Positions 53,752 through 61,541 of a stretch of 64,000 nt of DNA are shown piece after piece (positions within the stretch are counted from its first letter, which is position 1; every line of letters starts with the position of its first letter). A model generated the notes under the pieces. That model saw only the letters and a list, made by a program, of their open reading frames with translations. It did no database searches and was not told where the DNA came from. Origin of the DNA: GCA-002282575 sp964519885 (GTDB lineage Bacteria > Pseudomonadota > Gammaproteobacteria > Thiomicrospirales > Thiomicrospiraceae); assembly GCA_964519885.1 (NCBI GenBank), contig CAZFLX010000012.1, forward strand, positions 1-64,000, read 5' to 3'. A program made the translations under genes and the position numbers.

Positions 53752-54666
53752 ATGAAAAACCATACTAACATTCGCGGATTTACCTTGGTAGAAATGGCTG
53801 TCGTGTTGACAATAGTTGGTTTGTTGTTAGCAGGCGGCATGAATTTATTGTCTGGTTCAACAGATACCGCTAAGTATAAAGAAACTCAAAACCAAATGGC
53901 TGAAGTTAAAGAAGTCTTAATTAATTATTACATACAATTTGGTCGTTTACCTTGTCCTGATACTGGTGTAGATGGTATTGAGGAGTCTAGTTGTGTAACA
54001 GGTGGAACTTTAAGAGGATTTCTACCCCATGTTACTCTGGGTTTAGGTGGTAGTGGTGATGCCTGGGGGGAGAGGTTTAAGTATGTTGTCAGTCCTAAAT
54101 TTACCGCTGTAACGACACCTCCGGCTATTTGTACTGATACAACGCCCAGAACAATTTCCCCAGCAACAGATGCGATCGTGATTAATGACTTGCAAGCAAC
54201 ACCACAAAAACTGGCTGAATTTTCAGCCTTTGCCTTATTATCCACAGGTAAAAATGGTCGTCAATCGAACTCGGGTATGACAGGTGCTTTTACCAATAAT
54301 GGTGGATGCAGTGGTTTGAACACCTTGGAGCAAGAAAATTGTGATGATGATTCTGTGTTGAGATATGGAACTCAGAGAGTTGATGGCAATAGTGTTACTT
54401 TCGATGATACGGTGGTTTGGGTTAGCGATATTCAACTGATTGGTCTGCTCAAGAAGTCGGGAGCGTGTTCGGGTGCTACGTCAGGATCAACAGGCTCAAC
54501 AGGATCAGGGGGTTCGTCTTCTTCTGGAGGAGGGTCTGGTTCATCCGGATCAAGTAATTCCGGTGGAGGCTGTAGTGTCGCACACACTGGTAATGATATT
54601 GGCTTGTTATTGTTATTGTTGTTTGCTGTTTTCGGTTTGTTTTTTAAGTCCTTAACCAAGGAATGA
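53752..54666 (+). CDS. prepilin with C-terminal Cys-containing CTERM (JDVT-like) sorting tail
   Basis: A 304-residue protein carrying two processing signals. The N terminus is a type IV prepilin leader (KNHTNIRG|FTLVEMAVVLTIVG; Glu at +5). A conserved globular region follows (GRLPCPDTG, LPHVTLGLGGSGDAWGERFKYVV, LSTGKNGRQSNSGMTGAF). After a Gly/Ser linker (about residues 243-272) the tail has GGGCS with Cys274, a transmembrane helix (about 283-298) and basic/charged FKSLTKE end. This tripartite form matches CTERM signals with an invariant Cys cleaved by CAAX-type glutamic proteases. ATG 53752 gives a normal 9-residue leader; ATG 53728 is the longest reading. The protease gene begins 1 base after the stop. 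Confidence 0.75.
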   Translation: MKNHTNIRGFTLVEMAVVLTIVGLLLAGGMNLLSGSTDTAKYKETQNQMAEVKEVLINYYIQFGRLPCPDTGVDGIEESSCVTGGTLRGFLPHVTLGLGGSGDAWGERFKYVVSPKFTAVTTPPAICTDTTPRTISPATDAIVINDLQATPQKLAEFSAFALLSTGKNGRQSNSGMTGAFTNNGGCSGLNTLEQENCDDDSVLRYGTQRVDGNSVTFDDTVVWVSDIQLIGLLKKSGACSGATSGSTGSTGSGGSSSSGGGSGSSGSSNSGGGCSVAHTGNDIGLLLLLLFAVFGLFFKSLTKE

Positions 54667-54667
54667 C

Positions 54668-55096
54668 ATGACTTTGACAATAAGCATTTTAGCTTGTTTT
54701 GCTCGTTGGCTCATACTTATTTCTATCGGTTTACTAGGAGCTAAGATCGCTGCTTCAAATGGCTTTAAGTTGCAGCTAACAGATTTTTGGCTGTTTTTGG
54801 TAATGATAATTGTGATGCCTGTTATAGAAACATTGGTGTTTAATCGATGGTTACAGCAAGGCTTTATAAATTATCGCTTTAAAAAAAAGGCTACACCACA
54901 GCAGACTTACGTTTTTTCCATATTACTGATGGCGGGTGCTTTTAGCCTTTCACACATTGGTTATGGTGCAGATGTGTTTTTATGGTGGTTAATACCCGCC
55001 ACTGCATTAGGCGTTTTTTGGGTTTATTGTCCCAATTTATGGGTAGTATCTAGTGTCCATGCTTTATGGAATTTAAGTTTATGGCTAGTCAGTTGA
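54668..55096 (+). CDS. CAAX/CPBP-type glutamic intramembrane protease (MrtJ-like), CTERM-processing
   Basis: A 142-residue integral membrane protein with about five helices (roughly residues 7-26, 41-58, 80-98, 104-121, 124-140). Conserved residues of the Rce1/CPBP family are in place: Glu54 and Arg60 (PVIETLVFNRW), His96 (AFSLSHIGY) and His131 with Asn135 (SSVHALWN). The usual E-E pair is a single Glu, as in small sorting-signal proteases. One base separates it from the gene of a CTERM-tailed prepilin, and a second prepilin follows by 10 bases, so it very probably cleaves the tail of its neighbour. It is smaller than most CPBP proteases (over 200 residues). Confidence 0.78.
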   Translation: MTLTISILACFARWLILISIGLLGAKIAASNGFKLQLTDFWLFLVMIIVMPVIETLVFNRWLQQGFINYRFKKKATPQQTYVFSILLMAGAFSLSHIGYGADVFLWWLIPATALGVFWVYCPNLWVVSSVHALWNLSLWLVS

Positions 55097-55106
55097 GCGA
55101 GAAAAA

Positions 55107-56453
55107 ATGTTAAGTAAATCGAGTCGCCAAAAGGGATTTACCTTAATCGAGGCGAGTATCGCATTGGTGGTGGTAGGGCTACTCATTATGGGTGGTGTTA
55201 AATTAATGACATCCTCTTCTGATGTGTCAAAATACAAATCAACCGAGCAGCAATTGTTAGAAATTCAACAAGGATTGACCAGTTATTACACACAATTTAG
55301 GCGTTTGCCCTGTCCTGATGTTGGTGCCGATGGTATGGAAGATTCGATCTCTGGTGGTTGTTCAAGTAACAGGGGGTTTTTGCCTCACGTAACCCTAGGA
55401 ATGGGTGGCAATGGAGATGCTTGGGGTGAACGATTTAAGTACGTTATTAGCCCAAAATTTGTTCTGCCAGATGCAACACCTCCTACAATTTGCTACAGCA
55501 CAACGATGAGAGAAGCTACGGGTAAAGTATCCATATACGATTTAACGGTTCCATTGCCGACAGCAGGGCCAAACATTACAGATTTCGCTGCATTTGCAGT
55601 GTTATCCACCGGTAAAAATGGACCTCAAACCAATTCAGGTATGACAAAAGCTTTTAGTAATGATGGTGGTTGTGCTTCGGTTAATGAACGAGAAAGAGAA
55701 AACTGTAATGATGATTCAATCCTGAGAACGGGTACAGCGATGACGGACGGCAACAGTGTTATTTTCGATGATATGCTGGTGTGGATCGGTGACATGCAGT
55801 TGGTTTCGTTATTGAGACAAACAGGTGCGTGCGATGTAACCAACGAGTCGACAGGATTTGATCCGAGTAAACCTACAGATACTGAATTTGAAATTGATGC
55901 TTACAACATTAAAGGTGATTATGATTCTAAAAAAGATAAAATACCAGATGACAAAAACAAGGTAGTTATTGAAGGTGATATCAAGAAAGATTTAGACATG
56001 AAAGGCGGCGATAATATACTTTTAGTCAAAGGGAGTATGTCTAATGATTCTGATGAAAACATCTTGATAACTGGTTCTGGAAACGACATTATTCGTTTTG
56101 AGGAAGGAGTTTTTGAGTCAATTAGTACAGGATCTGGTAATGATCAGCTTGAAATTGAGGGTAGCGTCGATTTATATTCATCCCGTACCGATGACTCTAT
56201 TGATATGGGGGCAGGTAATGATCAAATTCGAATTTATGGAAATGTCAGTGATTCACTAATATTATTGGGTTCTGGTGAAAATACAATATTTATTGGTGGA
56301 ACGATTAGTAGCGGAGTCAGAATTACGGCAAAAGACGGTACGGGAATTCTTTATTATAATTCTTCCACTAAGCCAAGCAGTTCAGCACTGACGCTTGGTT
56401 CCACCGTAACTATTAAATGTAGAATTAACAATGCATGGACTGATTGCCCTTGA
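55107..56453 (+). CDS. prepilin with C-terminal RTX-like repeat domain
   Basis: A 448-residue paralogue of the CTERM prepilin. Leader KSSRQKG|FTLIEASIALVVVG (Glu +5) and the same globular region (RRLPCPDVG, LPHVTLGMGGNGDAWGERFKYVI, LSTGKNGPQTNSGMTKAF) are followed from about residue 255 by a different end: an Asp/Gly-rich repeat array with units such as GGDN, GSGNDIIRFE, GSGNDQLEIE, GAGNDQIRIY and GSGENTIFIG, reminiscent of RTX calcium-binding beta-rolls. It has no CTERM tail. It ends in a Cys pair (IKCRINNAWTDC). It could be a tip adhesin or Ca-dependent minor pilin. Last gene of the operon; a strong terminator follows. Confidence 0.72.
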   Translation: MLSKSSRQKGFTLIEASIALVVVGLLIMGGVKLMTSSSDVSKYKSTEQQLLEIQQGLTSYYTQFRRLPCPDVGADGMEDSISGGCSSNRGFLPHVTLGMGGNGDAWGERFKYVISPKFVLPDATPPTICYSTTMREATGKVSIYDLTVPLPTAGPNITDFAAFAVLSTGKNGPQTNSGMTKAFSNDGGCASVNERERENCNDDSILRTGTAMTDGNSVIFDDMLVWIGDMQLVSLLRQTGACDVTNESTGFDPSKPTDTEFEIDAYNIKGDYDSKKDKIPDDKNKVVIEGDIKKDLDMKGGDNILLVKGSMSNDSDENILITGSGNDIIRFEEGVFESISTGSGNDQLEIEGSVDLYSSRTDDSIDMGAGNDQIRIYGNVSDSLILLGSGENTIFIGGTISSGVRITAKDGTGILYYNSSTKPSSSALTLGSTVTIKCRINNAWTDCP

Positions 56454-56480
56454 TCATAATGATAAGGGTGAAAATAAAAA

Positions 56481-56509
56481 AAGCCGTTTTGAAACGGCTT
56501 GGTTTTTTT
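56481..56509 (+). terminator. Rho-independent terminator (possibly bidirectional) after msh operon
   Basis: AAGCCGTTT, two-base loop, AAACGGCTT, then a T-rich tract; A-rich sequence precedes it, so it could also end transcription from the other strand. Confidence 0.88.
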
Positions 56510-56547
56510 CAAATATTGCAGCTGTTAGCGATTAAATAAATGCTATT

Positions 56548-56559
56548 GGGCACCTCTAA
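56548..56559 (+). repeat. IS left inverted repeat
   Basis: GGGCACCTCTAA, mirrored at 57765-57776. Confidence 0.8.
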
Positions 56560-56615
56560 AAACCTCTAGTCTTAAAAGCTGTTAAAATACCAACAGATTT
56601 TTGTGGAAGTCGCCT

Positions 56616-57638
56616 ATGAACTTATTTGACCTTTTTGCCCATGAACATAGAGCCAAACGAATAGATCAAAAAGACCCATTATTAGCTTTAGATGAACTAA
56701 TCGATTTCAAACCTCTCGTTGAGGTTGTGGACAAAACCGCCCCGCGCAAACGATCCGAAAAGGGTGGCAGACCGCCATACCCAACAGAGATTATGCTACG
56801 TGTCATCATTCTTAAACGCTTGAACAATCTATCCAATGATCAAATGGAGTTCATGCTCAATGACCGCATGAGTTTTCAACGTTTTACCAAATTAACCCAT
56901 TCACCCAATATTCCCGACGCTAACACCATCTGGGTATTTGAAGAGCGAATTGGTGAAAAGACGGCAAAGGCACTGTTTGAAGCGGTTGAGCGCCAGATAA
57001 GACTCAGTGGTTACAGTGCCCGCAAAGGTCAAATTGTGGATGCAACCCTTGTTCCCGTACCCAAGCAACGCATCAGCAGTAAAGAAAAAGAGATTGCCGA
57101 GCAAAAAGCCATGCCTATAGAATGGCCAGCACATAAGCGCGCACAAAAAGACATTGATGCTAGCTGGACGAGCAAACATGGCAAGCACTACTTTGGTTAC
57201 AAAATGGGAGTTAATGTTGATGTGCGTTGTAAAGTCATACGAGCCATTGACCTGAGCACAGCGAAGGAGCACGACATTCAGCAGTTGGACAATCTCATTG
57301 ATATGAACAACACAAATCGAGATTTCTTTGCCGATAAGGGTTATGCGAGTCAATCAAAAGAGAAGATGCTCACCGACAAAGGACTCAATCCTCGGGTACA
57401 GCACAAAAAAGCCAAAGGCAAACCCATGGGTAAACAGCTAGAAAAACGAAACAAAACCATTGCTAAAACACGCTCACGTGTTGAACACGTATTTGGCGCC
57501 ATGGAACAAATGGGCGGAAAATGCATCCGAGTGATTGGACAACAACGAGCCAATTTTGTCATGACGATGATGGCGACTGTGTACAATCTAAAACGTTTCA
57601 TCTTTCTGCAGAAAAGTGGATTTAGGGCATTTGGATAA
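56616..57638 (+). CDS. IS5-family transposase
   Basis: A 340-residue DDE transposase. N-terminal DUF772-type region (DLFAHEHRAKRIDQKDPLLAL; GGRPPYPTEIMLRVIILKRL), then catalytic residues Asp142 (IVDATLVPVPK), Asp240 (FFADKGYASQ) and Glu290 (RSRVEHVFGAME) followed by the IS5-type VYNLKRF end. Reading frame is intact, so the element may be active. ATG 56616 is preferred to TTG 56601. Confidence 0.9.
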   Translation: MNLFDLFAHEHRAKRIDQKDPLLALDELIDFKPLVEVVDKTAPRKRSEKGGRPPYPTEIMLRVIILKRLNNLSNDQMEFMLNDRMSFQRFTKLTHSPNIPDANTIWVFEERIGEKTAKALFEAVERQIRLSGYSARKGQIVDATLVPVPKQRISSKEKEIAEQKAMPIEWPAHKRAQKDIDASWTSKHGKHYFGYKMGVNVDVRCKVIRAIDLSTAKEHDIQQLDNLIDMNNTNRDFFADKGYASQSKEKMLTDKGLNPRVQHKKAKGKPMGKQLEKRNKTIAKTRSRVEHVFGAMEQMGGKCIRVIGQQRANFVMTMMATVYNLKRFIFLQKSGFRAFG

Positions 57639-57764
57639 GTAGCAGGGATTACTGCGTCCAAAGATTGCCAAAACGATCAGAAATCATAAACCAATGACGA
57701 AAAGACATCGTGTTTTTCGTTAAAAAGTGCGGTTTCTATGAAAACTGAGCAAAATTTCGGGTAA

Positions 57765-57776
57765 TTAGAGGTGCCC
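57765..57776 (-). repeat. IS right inverted repeat
   Basis: TTAGAGGTGCCC, the reverse complement of the left end at 56548-56559. Confidence 0.8.
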
Positions 57777-57893
57777 TCTTGTCTTATCCACGTTTATGCT
57801 CCTGTATAATTTAATCTATTATACCCATACCGCTCAAAACTAGCATTAAGCTATTAAATTAAGTGATCATGCGTTTGGTGTCTTGTGCTGTAT

Positions 57894-57966
57894 GTGGGGG
57901 CATGATGTACTAAAAATGGTCTAAAACGTGGGGGTATAGCCTTTATGCCCCCAATTATGCCCCCAC
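57894..57966. repeat. four GTGGGGGYAT repeats, two direct and two inverted
   Basis: GTGGGGGCAT at 57894-57903, GTGGGGGTAT at 57928-57937, then inverted ATGCCCCC at 57945-57952 and ATGCCCCCAC at 57957-57966. Spacing and symmetry resemble arm-type binding sites of tyrosine integrases. No integrase gene remains next to them. Confidence 0.7.
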
Positions 57967-58051
57967 TTTTTCGGGCTGTAAAGGTACTTTATGATACTGC
58001 AAAAAAACGCTATAAAACTGTAAACTGTTGATTTTTATTATTTTAAGACAA

Positions 58052-58073
58052 TAAAAAACCGTAAAAAACGGCT
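58052..58073 (-). terminator. terminator downstream of ssrA
   Basis: On the minus strand GCCGT-T4-ACGG followed by T6; the stem is short (4-5 pairs) but the T tract is good and it lies just beyond the tmRNA 3' end. Confidence 0.5.
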
Positions 58074-58086
58074 TGATTTTTGTTAG

Positions 58087-58435
58087 TTGTGGAAGCGGGG
58101 GGAGTTGAACCCCCGTCCGGAAACGCTTAACTATCGGTTCTACATGTGTAGTCTGTTTATTGTTCTTGTTGCCACTAAACCCAACAGACAGGGAAAGTAG
58201 CAACACAGCCTAAAAAGTTTAACCATTGCTTCTAGGCATCACAATGGCGGTCTGATGTGCATTACCTTGGTTGACCCGCCCATCAGCGAGCGAATGCCAA
58301 GGACTCAGCCTTAAGCGGCTAGAGCGAAGTTTTCGTCGTTTGCGACTATATTTTGTCAAATGGATTTACGAGGTACTCGACACCCTCGACATGCCCCTTT
58401 AGCCTTACTATCCCCGTCGAAGCCAGTACGCCCCC
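58087..58435 (-). ncRNA. ssrA: tmRNA (ssrA)
   Basis: Transfer-messenger RNA for ribosome rescue. Read on the minus strand it begins GGGGGCG-TAC-TGGCTTCGACGGGG and ends with a T arm (GGGGGTTCAACTCCCCC) and acceptor strand CGCTTCC; the 7-base acceptor stem pairs GGGGGCG with CGCTTCC including two G-U pairs. The resume codon GCA starts the tag ANDENFALAA, stop TAA (58311-58343). After the discriminator A the DNA reads CAA, so the 3' CCA is not encoded exactly and would need to be added. Length of about 349 bases is normal for gammaproteobacteria. Confidence 0.95.
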
Positions 58436-58540
58436 AAAGGTGTAACACAAAGGTTATAAGATCATAATAAGGCTTGCTAGCTGAATATTCAACCTTCTAA
58501 AAAATTATTTTCTAAATTGGCTGTGCTGAAAGCAGATCAT

Positions 58541-60205
58541 TCATTCAAGCAACTCGGCTAATGGTCTGGGTGGATGCAGAACAAATCCCTGCACATAGTC
58601 AATGCCATGTTGTTGCAACCATTCGTAAACTTCAAATTTTTCAACTTGTTGGGCAATGGTTTGCAGGTTAGATTTCAAACATAAAGACTGAATCGCACGA
58701 ACAAGCGTCTCGGCATAGTCGGATGTGGTTAAGGAATTAATCAGTTTTCCTTCAATTTTAGCAATGCTGATAGGAAGCTTAGATAAACGCTCAAAAGCGG
58801 TCAAATTAGCATCCAAGTCATCAACAGCAAAGACACAACCCAACTGAGCAAGTCGTTTCATGACCTGTTCGGTGTGGGACAAATTGTTCAGAATAGAGTT
58901 CTCGCTGACCTCAAAGCAAAGGATTTGTGGGGGTAGAGAATAGTTAATCAGTAGTGCTTCGAGTGCATCACAAAACGCCTGACTAGAGAAAGAATAAGCC
59001 GAAAGGTTTACATGAATACGAGAAAAAGCGTTTAACAGTGCTGGATTATCAAGTAATTGTTCCAATAGTTGCTGTACCACCCATAAATCGAGTTGGGTGA
59101 TTAAGCCACTTTTTTCAAATAGGGGCAAAAAGCTAGCAGGTTCTTTTATTTGTCCGTATTCGTTTTGGTAACGGAGTAAAATCTCACCAACTGGGGCTAA
59201 TCCTTGTGTCGATTCTATGGTTTGATAGTAAAGCTGAAATTCATTATTATGCAAGGCGGCATTTAAGGCAATCAGTTCACGATTAAACGCTTGGTAGTTC
59301 GTTTGATTGAAAACAGCAACGGTATTACGCCCTGCTTTTTTGGCTTGATAGGTTGCACTCTCAACTTGATGTAAGAGTTCGATAATACTTTCAGGACTTT
59401 CAGTATGAATGGCCGTGATACCAATACTGGCTGTTACTGGCCAATTGCCTTGTTCAATGTCTAAATGCATTTGTTCAATGTGTTGACGTAAATGATCGGC
59501 GATTTGTTGGGCGCGTTCAATTTGACAGTGAGATAACAGAATCAAAAACTGATCCGTATGGTTGCGTGATAAATGATCGGTGGCTCTCAGCAAACTTTTG
59601 AGTAGCTGTGCTAACTGAATTAACAGTTCATCCCCAAAACAGTTGCCTGCGAGTTCATTAAGCTGTTTAAAATGATCAATATCAACCAGTAACAAAGCAT
59701 GCTGACTGTGATCTCGTTTTGCCGTTAAGATCAGTTGACGGCAGTGTTGATCAAATTCGAATCGATTAAAAAGCCCCGTTAACAAGTCGTGGCTGGCATT
59801 CCAAGAGAGTTGCTTACGTGAAAATCTGGCTAAGCGCACATCATGAATGGTTAGTAATACGCCATTGACGATTCCAGATGCCAGTAATGGCGTTGCCATC
59901 ACTTCAACCGGTAATTCAGTGAGACCATCTTGACCGATTAATAGTGCATTACTGCCGGCATTTGCGGGCTCTCCGCTCGTCATAGCCTTAACGCCCAAGC
60001 AGGGTATGGCTTCATCGTTTGTTTCATCAACCAAACAAATCACATCAGAAAGTCGTTGATCCAACACTTGTTCAAGACTTGTTGTTAAGATTTTCTCTGC
60101 AGCGGGATTGATGAACTTAATGAGACCTTGTGCATCAGCCACCACGATCGCATCGGGTAGTGCATGAATGATTTGTTTAATCCGAATATCCGGTGCATTG
60201 AACAT
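58541..60205 (-). CDS. PAS-GGDEF-EAL protein with degenerate catalytic motifs
   Basis: A 554-residue cytoplasmic signalling protein with PAS (about 8-120, IHALPDAIVVADAQGLIKFINPAAEKIL), GGDEF-like (130-290, HDLLTGLFNRFEF) and EAL-like (305-550) domains. The cyclase signature GGDEF is replaced by NHTDQ (RNHTDQF), and EAL reads EIL (VGEILLRYQ). In the EAL part VNLS and FEVSEN are kept, DDF is DDL, but the expected Glu of the AEGVE motif is Gln (IAQQVE). Both enzyme activities may therefore be lost; it could act as a c-di-GMP or GTP sensor or be weakly active. No transmembrane helix is seen. Its targets might include MshE. Confidence 0.82.
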   Translation of the reverse strand: MFNAPDIRIKQIIHALPDAIVVADAQGLIKFINPAAEKILTTSLEQVLDQRLSDVICLVDETNDEAIPCLGVKAMTSGEPANAGSNALLIGQDGLTELPVEVMATPLLASGIVNGVLLTIHDVRLARFSRKQLSWNASHDLLTGLFNRFEFDQHCRQLILTAKRDHSQHALLLVDIDHFKQLNELAGNCFGDELLIQLAQLLKSLLRATDHLSRNHTDQFLILLSHCQIERAQQIADHLRQHIEQMHLDIEQGNWPVTASIGITAIHTESPESIIELLHQVESATYQAKKAGRNTVAVFNQTNYQAFNRELIALNAALHNNEFQLYYQTIESTQGLAPVGEILLRYQNEYGQIKEPASFLPLFEKSGLITQLDLWVVQQLLEQLLDNPALLNAFSRIHVNLSAYSFSSQAFCDALEALLINYSLPPQILCFEVSENSILNNLSHTEQVMKRLAQLGCVFAVDDLDANLTAFERLSKLPISIAKIEGKLINSLTTSDYAETLVRAIQSLCLKSNLQTIAQQVEKFEVYEWLQQHGIDYVQGFVLHPPRPLAELLE

Positions 60206-60243
60206 AGGTTTTCATCTCCAGCGCACGGACGGCGTAAAGTGGT

Positions 60244-61536
60244 CTAGGGCGCTAATTGTAACAATTGCAAGGTCGCGTGATTAGGATAGCCGTCGGCAGG
60301 TAAGTTGTTTGCCTTTTGAAACTGGCGTAAAGCTTGTGTGCTTTTACTACCAAACCAGCCGTCAACGCCTCCGGTATCATAGCCTTTATCGGTCAATGTT
60401 TGTTGAAGTTGAGCGATAAAGCTTTTCGGCCAAGGTTTAATGTTGGCGGGTTGCTTAGCTTGCAGACCCGGTTTACCCGCTAGTTTCGCTGCCAATAAGC
60501 CCACGGATAAGGCATAATTATTAGAGTTATTCCAACGTTTAATCACCTTAAAATTGGGCCAGATAACAAATGCGGGTCCTTCGTAGCCAGCGGGTAGCAG
60601 TAATTGAACTCTATCCTCCGCAGTGCCTTGCCAGGGTTGATTGGCAATCGGTTTAATACCCAATTTGTTGAGTTCGTCACGTTTAAACTCTTGTTTTCCG
60701 TCTGCTAAGGCATAGTCAAAAACAGCTGGTAGTTGAATTTCTTGTAACCAAGGCTGACCAGACTGCCATCCAGAACGTTTTAAGTAGATGGCGGCTGACG
60801 TTAGGGCGTCTTCGGTACTTTTCCATAAATTGGCTTTTTGATCACCATCAGCATCGGTAGCATGTTTGAGAAAAACGCTAGGCATAAATTGCATTTGACC
60901 AATGGCACCCGCCCAAGAGCCTTTCATTTCACTGGCATTGATGTGACCCTGGTCAATAATTTTGATAGCAGCTAAAAGTTCTTTGCGAAAAAAGCTGCTA
61001 CGACGTGGATCATAAGCCAGTGTTGTTAGGGCTTCTAGGGTGTTAAAGTTGCCAAGGTAGGTACCATAGTTGGTTTCTAGTCCCCAAAAAGCAACCAAAA
61101 TTTCTGCAGGAAGGCCTTGTTCCTGTTCCACTTTTTGTAAAAAGGTTTGAAAACGGAAGGCTTGCAACTTGCCTGCTTGAACCCGAACTTCGGAAAGTCT
61201 TTTGTCGATGTAAGTCCAAAAAGTTTGGGTAAATTCGGGCTGTTGCTGATCTAACTCCAGTACCTTGGCATTCAGTCTTAAATAGGGGAGTGCTGATTTT
61301 AGGGTGGTTTCACTAACCCCTTGTTGTTTGGCTTCAGCAAGAAACTCAGATAACCACACTTCAAACGTTGGTTGGCTTGTCGTAGGGTTATTTGATGTAA
61401 TCGGGGTGGCTTGCGGACTGGGAGCTAAATTCGTTGAGGGTGTGGATGATGCTTTATTGGTGTCGGTAGCACAGGCAGTTAACGATAAAAAAACACAAAT
61501 CGCAACTGAACCTGAGAGTGATCGCAAATGAGTCAT
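60244..61536 (-). CDS. lytic murein transglycosylase lipoprotein (MltB family, SLT_2) with PG-binding domain
   Basis: A 430-residue lipoprotein with lipobox LTAC (Cys22), a Ser/Thr/Pro-rich linker, a transglycosylase domain with catalytic Glu154 (VAFWGLETNYG) and GAIGQMQFMPSVFLKHA, and a C-terminal peptidoglycan-binding domain (VDGWFGSKSTQALRQFQKANNLPADGY). It cleaves the MurNAc-GlcNAc bond to give anhydromuropeptides at the outer-membrane face. The ArsR-type gene upstream ends 5 bases before it on the same strand, so they may be co-transcribed. Confidence 0.9.
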   Translation of the reverse strand: MTHLRSLSGSVAICVFLSLTACATDTNKASSTPSTNLAPSPQATPITSNNPTTSQPTFEVWLSEFLAEAKQQGVSETTLKSALPYLRLNAKVLELDQQQPEFTQTFWTYIDKRLSEVRVQAGKLQAFRFQTFLQKVEQEQGLPAEILVAFWGLETNYGTYLGNFNTLEALTTLAYDPRRSSFFRKELLAAIKIIDQGHINASEMKGSWAGAIGQMQFMPSVFLKHATDADGDQKANLWKSTEDALTSAAIYLKRSGWQSGQPWLQEIQLPAVFDYALADGKQEFKRDELNKLGIKPIANQPWQGTAEDRVQLLLPAGYEGPAFVIWPNFKVIKRWNNSNNYALSVGLLAAKLAGKPGLQAKQPANIKPWPKSFIAQLQQTLTDKGYDTGGVDGWFGSKSTQALRQFQKANNLPADGYPNHATLQLLQLAP

Positions 61537-61541
61537 GTTGG

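Larger units (their letters stand above)
56548..57776 (+). mobile_element. IS5-family insertion sequence
   Basis: A 1229-base element bounded by imperfect inverted repeats: left GGGCACCTCTAA at 56548 and its complement TTAGAGGTGCCC ending at 57776 (12 matching bases). One transposase gene fills most of it. No target-site duplication is seen: flanks are CTATT on the left and TCTTG on the right. Confidence 0.85.
57777..58086. other. 310-base non-coding stretch between IS and ssrA; probable integration-site remnant
   Basis: No gene recognised. It abuts the 3' end of the tmRNA gene, a common island attachment site, and contains four copies of a GTGGGGGCAT-type repeat in opposed orientation plus the tmRNA terminator. 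An island remnant or att arm is inferred. Confidence 0.55.

Noticed and set aside
53928..54245. 105-residue minus-strand frame within the CTERM prepilin gene
   Set aside because: Shadow of a well-supported gene with conserved motifs on the + strand.
56901..57353. 150-residue minus-strand frame within the transposase gene
   Set aside because: Antisense to a DDE transposase with all catalytic residues; no support.
57955..58206. 83-residue reading frame on the minus strand
   Set aside because: It runs through the tmRNA gene and its terminator; the RNA explains the sequence.
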